From NCBI RefSeq assembly GCF_918697865.1, contig NZ_CAKKMV010000019.1, positions 39,642-103,641 of the forward strand: DNA of 64,000 bases, read 5' to 3'. The translations under genes and the position numbers were made by a program. This document shows, one piece after another, positions 59,263 through 64,000 of this stretch. Source of the stretch: Massilia sp. Bi118 (GTDB lineage: Bacteria > Pseudomonadota > Gammaproteobacteria > Burkholderiales > Burkholderiaceae_D). The notes beneath the pieces are model-generated. The model was not told the DNA's origin and ran no database searches. It saw only the letters and a list, made by a program, of their open reading frames with translations. Numbering within the stretch: position 1 is the stretch's first letter; every line of letters starts with the position of its first letter.

Positions 59263-59622
59263 ATGCTCGATTCCATCCGCGCCAACGCCGACGCCGTGCG
59301 CAACAAGGCCACCGCCGCTTCCATCGACAGCAAGCTCGACGACGCCGGCGCCGACATGAAAACCCTGGTCAAGGATGCCCAGTCGCTGCTGACCTCGGCC
59401 GCTTCGCTGACCGGCACCAAGGCCGACGAACTGCGCGCGCGCGGCATGCGCATGCTGGATGCGGCGCTGGGCAAGAGCAGCGAGTACAAAGATCAAGCCA
59501 TGGTCAAGGGCAAGGAACTGGCAAAGAACGCCGATGTCTACGTTAAGGACAATCCGTGGCGCACCGTGGCCGCGGCGGCCGGTGTCGGCCTGCTGGTGGG
59601 TATCCTTCTGGGTCGCAAATAA
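59263..59622 (+). CDS. DUF883/YqjD-ElaB-like membrane-ribosome tether
   Basis: 119 aa from ATG 59263 (AAGGAG before it). An amphipathic helical body (MKTLVKDAQSLLTSAASLTG; ADELRARGMRMLDAALGKSS) ends in one transmembrane helix (NPWRTVAAAAGVGLLVGILL) and the GRK end of YqjD/ElaB. In E. coli these proteins bind ribosomes to the inner membrane in stationary phase. It is followed by the YqjE-type gene, as in E. coli. Confidence 0.88.
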   Translation: MLDSIRANADAVRNKATAASIDSKLDDAGADMKTLVKDAQSLLTSAASLTGTKADELRARGMRMLDAALGKSSEYKDQAMVKGKELAKNADVYVKDNPWRTVAAAAGVGLLVGILLGRK

Positions 59623-59640
59623 CAAGAGCCGGGGGCAGCC

Positions 59641-60027
59641 ATGGAAAATAAGGAAACAGTCGTGCATGGCCCCGGCCTCATGGGTGGTATCACGGGCCTG
59701 GCGAAAAACCTGTTCGGCCTGGTGGTGTCGCGCGTGGAGCTCGCCGCACTCGAAATGACCGAGGTGCGCAACCACGCGATCGAGCTGGTCGCCATCTTCG
59801 CGATGGCCATCCTCGCCACGTGGTTCGCGCTTGCCTACGGCACCGCGACCATCGTCGCCCTGGCCTGGGACGAAATGGGCTGGAAGATCCTGCTGGTCAT
59901 GTTCATCGTCTTCCTCGTCATCACCGGCATCCTCGTGGCCAAGGGCCTGTCCATGCTGAAGCAGGGCAAGCTCGCCTTCCCCGAGACGATGAAGGAATTG
60001 CGCAACGACCGCGACATGCTGATGTAA
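59641..60027 (+). CDS. Phage-holin-like YqjE family protein
   Basis: 128 aa with two hydrophobic helices (LVAIFAMAILATWFALAYGT; ILLVMFIVFLVITGILVAKG) after a short cytoplasmic start. It belongs to the holin_6_1/YqjE family that always accompanies DUF883 proteins. It may help shape or protect the inner membrane. It lies 18 bp after the DUF883 gene. Confidence 0.88.
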   Translation: MENKETVVHGPGLMGGITGLAKNLFGLVVSRVELAALEMTEVRNHAIELVAIFAMAILATWFALAYGTATIVALAWDEMGWKILLVMFIVFLVITGILVAKGLSMLKQGKLAFPETMKELRNDRDMLM

Positions 60028-60038
60028 AGGAAAAAGAC

Positions 60039-60392
60039 ATGGACAAGAACGATCATCGCAGCCACGAAGAAAAGAAGCGCGCGCTGCTGCGCGACGGCGA
60101 GTTCTACCGCGCAGGCGTGGCGCACGCGCGCGCCCAGATCTCGCATGCGGCGCGTCCCGAAGTGATGTTCCATTCGGTGCTCGACCACGCCACCTGGGTC
60201 CTGCGCACGCGTGCCGATGCACTGCTGAAACCTACCGGTACTAGCGTGTCGGTGCTGGCTCCTTATGCCCTAACCGTGCTAGGCTTCATCCGTAAGCGCA
60301 AGCTCGGTAAACCGGCCCTGGGTGTTGCAGCGCTGGCGGGTGTTGCCGCTTGGTACATGCAGCGCAAACGCGCGCAACAAATGGCATACTGA
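60039..60392 (+). CDS. YqjK-like small protein, 117 aa
   Basis: 117 aa from ATG 60039 (AAAGGA in front). A charged start (KNDHRSHEEKKRALLRDGEF) is followed by a helical middle and a hydrophobic end (LGKPALGVAALAGVAAWYMQ). Size and order (DUF883-YqjE-this) correspond to YqjK in enterobacteria, although sequence similarity is weak. It closes the operon; a terminator follows at 60428. Confidence 0.7.
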   Translation: MDKNDHRSHEEKKRALLRDGEFYRAGVAHARAQISHAARPEVMFHSVLDHATWVLRTRADALLKPTGTSVSVLAPYALTVLGFIRKRKLGKPALGVAALAGVAAWYMQRKRAQQMAY

Positions 60393-60427
60393 AAGCGAAT
60401 TCTCACAGAATATGGTGGGGCTTGAGC

Positions 60428-60463
60428 GGCGTCGCAATCCTCGGATTGGACGCCGTCTTTTTG
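60428..60463 (+). terminator. Terminator of the six-gene operon
   Basis: GGCGT (60428-60432) and CAATCC pair with GGATTG and ACGCC (60450-60454), followed by GTCTTTTTG. Confidence 0.75.
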
Positions 60464-60482
60464 TCGCCGCCTGGCGCGTCGA

Positions 60483-60893
60483 TCAGCGCGAGGCAGGGGT
60501 GGTGGTCTGGACGGTGGTCTGCACCGATCCCTGCGGCGCCGTCTCCAGCTGGGACGGCGCATTCTTCATGTCCTGCTCGTAGGTGGCGCGCGCGTCCTTC
60601 AGGCAGGCGCTGCGCTCGGCCGCCGGGTTCTCGCCGCAGGCCTTCTTCGCTTCCGCATAAGCCGCGCCGATTTCCTTCTGCAGGGTGCGCAGGCGCGCCT
60701 GCTGCGTCGGATCGCCCTGGTGCCAGCGCGCCGGATCGCCGCGCCGGATTTCGCTGGCCTGTTTCGCTTTCACGGCCGGGGCGACCGTGCTGCCGTCGTT
60801 GGCCTGGGGCTGGGTCTGTGCCTGGGCCGCCGCGGCGGCGGCCAGCATGCCGGCCAGTGCGAGCGCACGCCAGCTTCCTTGTTGTTGTCTCAT
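60483..60893 (-). CDS. Periplasmic protein with a cysteine-pair motif, 136 aa
   Basis: A signal peptide (ALALAGMLAAAAAAQAQ) precedes a Gln/Thr-rich segment. One helical unit follows (YAEAKKACGENPAAERSACL, then KDARATYEQD). This C-x9-C-x3-A unit recurs three times in the protein at 61631-62200. The C-terminus is Thr/Gln-rich and disordered. It is the second gene of the operon under dyad E, behind a 9-bp hairpin that may reduce its expression. Confidence 0.75.
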   Translation of the reverse strand: MRQQQGSWRALALAGMLAAAAAAQAQTQPQANDGSTVAPAVKAKQASEIRRGDPARWHQGDPTQQARLRTLQKEIGAAYAEAKKACGENPAAERSACLKDARATYEQDMKNAPSQLETAPQGSVQTTVQTTTPASR

Positions 60894-60921
60894 AGCATTC
60901 TCCTTCCTCTGGACGAGCGAA

Positions 60922-60944
60922 AGCCGGCGCAGAATGCGCCGGCT
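60922..60944 (-). other. Strong intra-operon hairpin
   Basis: AGCCGGCGC-AGAAT-GCGCCGGCT is a perfect 9-bp stem between the two genes under dyad E; only TTTC follows on the minus strand. It may act as an attenuator or processing site. Confidence 0.65.
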
Positions 60945-60958
60945 GGCTGGCTCACGTC

Positions 60959-61435
60959 TTAATAGCGGTAGACGCGGCCGTCGACGATGCGCACGCGGTT
61001 GCCCACGCGCAGGTCATACACATTGTCCTGCACCACGGTGCGGTATTCGCCGTTATCGAGGCGGATGTTCACCGCGTAGGCCTGCTGGCCTTCGTTGCGG
61101 TTGCGCTCGACGTTGTTGCCGATCGCCGCACCGGCCACGCCGCCGGCCACGGTGGCCGCGGTACGGCCGCCGCCGCTGCCGACCTGGTTGCCGGCCAGCG
61201 CACCGACCAGGCCGCCGACGATGGCGCCGGCGCCGCTGGTGCGGCCTTCCGTATTGGTCACCTGGATCGATTCGATGGTGCCGTAGCCGGCCGAGGCGCT
61301 GTCGCGGTAGCTGGTGTTATAGCCGTCGCGGTAGCCGCCGTTGTTGCCGTAGTAGGGATCTGGATTGCTGCTGGCGCAGCCGCCGAGGATGGCGCCGGCC
61401 GCGACCAGCGCGGCAATAGAGCGGGTAGCTTTCAT
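60959..61435 (-). CDS. Glycine-zipper lipoprotein, 158 aa
   Basis: 158 aa from ATG 61435. The lipobox is AGAILGGC. A Tyr/Gly-rich linker precedes the glycine-zipper domain (GAIVGGLVGALAGNQVGSGG; GVAGAAIGNNVE) and the small beta domain (AVNIRLDNGEYRTVVQDNV ... VRIVDGRVYRY), shared with the protein at 52429-53286. It resembles 17-kDa-antigen/SlyB-type lipoproteins. Dyad E precedes it. Confidence 0.9.
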   Translation of the reverse strand: MKATRSIAALVAAGAILGGCASSNPDPYYGNNGGYRDGYNTSYRDSASAGYGTIESIQVTNTEGRTSGAGAIVGGLVGALAGNQVGSGGGRTAATVAGGVAGAAIGNNVERNRNEGQQAYAVNIRLDNGEYRTVVQDNVYDLRVGNRVRIVDGRVYRY

Positions 61436-61493
61436 GACTTGTTCTCCTGGCAAAAGATGTAGGGTCAGATTAAGCAGCGGCACGCCTGAGGTC

Positions 61494-61509
61494 TGTGCGA
61501 TGACGCACC
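61494..61509 (-). promoter_or_regulatory. Stress-regulon dyad, site E
   Basis: TGTGCG-ATGA-CGCACC. The -10-like TAATCT (minus, 61467-61472) is centred exactly 32 bp away, in front of the glycine-zipper lipoprotein gene. Confidence 0.75.
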
Positions 61510-61555
61510 GTCTTTACTTGTGACTCATCCATGTCCATACAACACTTTTAACTAG

Positions 61556-61571
61556 TGTTCGGCACCGTACA
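61556..61571 (+). promoter_or_regulatory. Stress-regulon dyad, site H
   Basis: TGTTCG-GCAC-CGTACA. The -10-like TAAAAC (61593-61598) is centred exactly 32 bp downstream, in front of the gene at 61631. Confidence 0.7.
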
Positions 61572-61630
61572 GAACACTCTCTTACAGCAGAGTAAAACGT
61601 CAACAGTGCATTAAAAACAAGGAGAACAAA

Positions 61631-62200
61631 ATGCGGGCACCACCTCATGCGATCTTGCTGCTCGGTGCAGCAATGCTGTACGCCGCGCACGTACGCGCCG
61701 GCGAGCCCCTGATCCGGAAAGTTTCGCCGGAAACGAAGATGGCCTACCAGCAGGCGCGCGACCTGGCGGCGGCCAACTACAAGAATGCGCGCGCCCAGTG
61801 CGATGCCGTGACCGGCAATCCGAAGGATCTGTGCGTGGCCGAAGCCAAGGCCATGCGCGTGCGCACCGAGGAAGAGGCGCGCGCGAAGTACGAGGACACG
61901 CTGAAGGCCTATACCCGTGCCCGCCTGCGCATCGCCGACGCCAACTACGACCGCGACAAGACGCGCTGCGCCGGCCTCGTGGGTAATGACAAGGACGTCT
62001 GCCAGGCCCAGGCCAAGGCGGCGCTGGTGGCCGCGCGCGCCGACGCCAAGGCGGACCAGAAGACCATCGAAGCGCGCAACGAAGCGCGTGACGACAAGCT
62101 GGACGCGGCCTGGAAAGTCGCGATGGAACGCTGCGACGCCTTTGCGGGCGCCGCCAAAGACCAGTGCGTCTCGGATGCCAAAGTCCAGTTCGGAAAGTAA
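61631..62200 (+). CDS. Periplasmic protein with three cysteine-pair repeats
   Basis: 189 aa with a signal peptide (ILLLGAAMLYAAHVRA). Three repeats of the same unit follow: ARAQCDAVTGNPKDLCVAEA (~57), KTRCAGLVGNDKDVCQAQA and MERCDAFAGAAKDQCVSDA, each C-x9-C-x3-A and each within a charged helix. Each pair could form a disulfide-bridged helical hairpin. A single copy of the unit occurs in the protein at 60483. The family is not one I can name. Dyad H and an AAGGAG site precede it. Confidence 0.78.
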   Translation: MRAPPHAILLLGAAMLYAAHVRAGEPLIRKVSPETKMAYQQARDLAAANYKNARAQCDAVTGNPKDLCVAEAKAMRVRTEEEARAKYEDTLKAYTRARLRIADANYDRDKTRCAGLVGNDKDVCQAQAKAALVAARADAKADQKTIEARNEARDDKLDAAWKVAMERCDAFAGAAKDQCVSDAKVQFGK

Positions 62201-62286
62201 TTCAGGAAGTAGTACAAGGATTTACAACCGGCCGCATCGGCCACTTCGTATCACCCGTGTGATGCATTGACAACAAGGAGCTCATC

Positions 62287-62601
62287 ATGAACATGACCAA
62301 ACGTATCGCTACCGCCGTCTTCACCGCCACCGTCGCCTTCACCATGGTCGGCTGCGCATCGGGCCCGAACAAGGAAAGCACCGGCGAGTACCTCGACGAT
62401 GCCGCCATCACCGGCAAGGTGAAGGCCGCCTTTGCCGCCGACCCGAACGTCAAGGCCACCGAAATCAACGTCGAAACCTACAAGGGTGCGGTGCAGCTGT
62501 CGGGCTTCGTCGCCCAGCCGGGCGATGCCCAGCGCGCTGCCGACATCGCCCGTGGCGTGAAGGGCGTGAGCTCGGTGAAGAACGACATCCGCGTCAAGTA
62601 A
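62287..62601 (+). CDS. BON-domain lipoprotein, 104 aa
   Basis: 104 aa. The lipobox is VAFTMVGC. One BON domain follows (LDDAAITGKVKAAFAADPNV; VQLSGFVAQ; VKGVSSVKNDIRVK), similar to the protein at 54560. An AAGGAG site precedes the start. A dyad ATCAC-CCGT-GTGAT (62250-62263) lies just upstream, but the gene may also be read through from the promoter at dyad H. A terminator follows. Confidence 0.88.
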   Translation: MNMTKRIATAVFTATVAFTMVGCASGPNKESTGEYLDDAAITGKVKAAFAADPNVKATEINVETYKGAVQLSGFVAQPGDAQRAADIARGVKGVSSVKNDIRVK

Positions 62602-62691
62602 CTCTTAGAATGAGCTGACGCCGGATCGCACTCCGGCCGCGTGGGCGATCGTGGAACGGTCGCCCGGCGCGTCGGCTGGAATGGAATCGAC

Positions 62692-62720
62692 GGCCAGCCC
62701 TGGGGTTGGCCTTTTCTTTT
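62692..62720 (+). terminator. Terminator of the BON gene
   Basis: GGCCAGCC pairs with GGTTGGCC (one wobble) around a CTGG loop, then TTTTCTTTT. Confidence 0.75.
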
Positions 62721-62732
62721 GCAGGACACGAT

Positions 62733-64000
62733 ATGCAGCTCGCTCCACCCGGCACCACCAGCGCCAAGCCATCCGATGCCCCCGCCGCGCCGCCGCCTTC
62801 GCCGGCGACCGCGCCGGATATCCCCCGCTCACCAGAAGAGGCGGCGCGCGAAGCCGGCCTGCTGAGCGAGGAGGGCGCGCCCACCGGCGAAGAGCTGGGG
62901 GCCGCGCACGGCGCCCTGCGCCTGCCCGTGCACGTGAACGCGCGCGGCATGTCGCTCGGCATCCTGGCCACCGTCGCCTTCGTATTCGGCCTGCAATGGG
63001 CCAAGAATTTCTTCGTGCCGCTGCTGCTCGGCATCTTCATCGCCTATACCCTCAGCCCCGTGGTGCGCTGGCTCGAACGCTGGCACATCAAGCGCGCGAT
63101 CGGCGCCACCCTGGTCTCGGCCGCGATCCTGGCCGGCATGGCGCTCACCATCCAGCGCGTGCAGGGCGAATTCTTCAACATCATCGACGAACTGCCCTCG
63201 CTCACCCACAAGGTCACCAGGCTGATCACGCAGGCCTCGGACGGCCAGCCCTCGACTATCCAGCAGGTGCAGGCGGCGGCCGCCGAGATCGAGCAGGCGG
63301 CCGCCAATGCGTCGGGCGCCGGTGCCAAGCGAGCGGCGCAGCAGCGCCGGGCGGCAGCGGCCGCCAACGCGCCCGGCGCCACCAATTTCCGCGTGATGGA
63401 CTGGCTGCTGGCCGGCTCGGTCGGCCTCGCCAGTTTCATATCGCAGGCCACCATGGTGGTGTTCCTGGTGTTCTTCCTGCTGCTCGCGGGAGACACCTTC
63501 AAGCGCAAGCTGGTCAAGCTGACCGGCCCTTCGCTGACACGCAAGAAGGTGACCGTGCACATCCTCGAGGATATCAACACCTCGATCCAGAACTACATGT
63601 TCATGCTGCTCGTGACCAATAGCCTGCTGGCCCTGCTGATGTGGGGCGTGCTGCGCCTGGTCGGCCTGGAGAACGCCGGCGCCTGGGCCATCTTCGCCGG
63701 CGTCGCCCACGTGATGCCCTACTTCGGCCCGCTGCTGATCACCCTGGCGACCGGCCTGGTCGCCTTCCTGCAGTTCGAATCCCTGCGCATGGTGATCCTG
63801 GTGGCCGGCGCCTCGCTGGCCATCGCCACCCTGGTGGGCATGGTCGTCACCACCTGGATGACCGGCAAGATCGCCAAGATGAACCCGGCCGCGGTGTTCG
63901 TCAGCCTGCTGTTCTGGGGCTGGCTGTGGGGGATGTGGGGCTTGCTGCTGGGGGTGCCGGTGGTGGTGGTGGTGAAGGTGGTGGCGGAACGGGTGGAGGG
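62733..64000 (+). CDS. AI-2E-family transporter (partial, runs off the window)
   Basis: The frame opens at ATG 62733 (AGGA six bases before) and stays open to the window edge, giving at least 422 residues. A Pro/Ala-rich start (~70 aa) is followed by membrane helices (GILATVAFVFGLQWAKNFF; PLLLGIFIAYTLSPVV). A periplasmic helical stretch comes next, then further helices (NYMFMLLVTNSLLALLMWGV; GVAHVMPYFGPLLITLATGL). The VMPYFGP motif is typical of the AI-2E/PerM family. The substrate is unknown; family members export autoinducer-2 or other small molecules. Confidence 0.88.
   Translation, partial: MQLAPPGTTSAKPSDAPAAPPPSPATAPDIPRSPEEAAREAGLLSEEGAPTGEELGAAHGALRLPVHVNARGMSLGILATVAFVFGLQWAKNFFVPLLLGIFIAYTLSPVVRWLERWHIKRAIGATLVSAAILAGMALTIQRVQGEFFNIIDELPSLTHKVTRLITQASDGQPSTIQQVQAAAAEIEQAAANASGAGAKRAAQQRRAAAAANAPGATNFRVMDWLLAGSVGLASFISQATMVVFLVFFLLLAGDTFKRKLVKLTGPSLTRKKVTVHILEDINTSIQNYMFMLLVTNSLLALLMWGVLRLVGLENAGAWAIFAGVAHVMPYFGPLLITLATGLVAFLQFESLRMVILVAGASLAIATLVGMVVTTWMTGKIAKMNPAAVFVSLLFWGWLWGMWGLLLGVPVVVVVKVVAERVE

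Noticed and set aside
62250..62263. ATCAC-CCGT-GTGAT dyad before the second BON gene as a ninth regulon site
   Set aside because: Half-sites differ from TGTRCG and no -10 lies at the 32-bp distance.
1..64000. CRISPR array
   Set aside because: No regularly spaced direct repeats of CRISPR size were seen.

Overview
The window looks like a chromosomal segment of a GC-rich Gram-negative betaproteobacterium, most likely Oxalobacteraceae (Massilia/Telluria-like). The evidence is the high GC with strong codon bias in most genes, large TonB-dependent receptors, a Burkholderiales-type porin, and REP-like GTCGTCCCCGC palindromes. This placement comes from gene content and style; no 16S or marker gene is present.

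About 1-18.3 kb is an accessory island with patchy, lower GC. It starts with a RepA/primase-like ATPase (possibly cut by the left edge), followed by a repeat-rich segment that could be an origin and small island-type genes. Next come a GIY-YIG nuclease next to an OLD-family ATPase/TOPRIM nuclease, a serine recombinase with a perfect palindrome in front, and three unfamiliar genes. A frameshifted lipoprotein follows, then an XRE regulator with its own palindrome, a complete type I restriction-modification operon (hsdM-hsdS-hsdR), and a SIR2-domain NADase candidate directly behind hsdR. A methyltransferase-HNH fusion (18.4-20.2 kb) marks the island/core border. No integrase or att site was found; one may lie to the left of the window.

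About 20-51 kb is metabolic and envelope chromosome: a LysR-divergent leuC/leuD/MFS operon, amidase, XRE regulator plus acyl-CoA ligase, an ArsR-type regulator divergent from a TonB receptor, a GH13 amylase, a short porin, tandem SDR dehydrogenases, a sulfate-binding protein, a PAP2/DAG-kinase/phosphoesterase operon, PLD/cardiolipin synthase coupled to a Gcr-type membrane protein, a class IV aminotransferase, NudK and a second TonB receptor.

About 51-62.6 kb is an envelope-stress cluster: OmpA proteins, glycine-zipper lipoproteins, BON-domain proteins, an AsmA protein, tiny membrane proteins, a ferritin-like protein, DUF883/YqjD-type and YqjE-type proteins, and an atypical Crp/Fnr-family regulator. 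The main discovery is that eight promoters here carry the same 16-bp dyad (TGTRCG-N4-CGYACA). In every case the dyad centre is exactly 32 bp from the centre of a -10-like hexamer, the geometry of class II CRP-type activation. The local Crp/Fnr protein is the natural candidate regulator, so the cluster appears to be a self-contained, previously unlabelled stress regulon. The window ends inside an AI-2E-family transporter gene.
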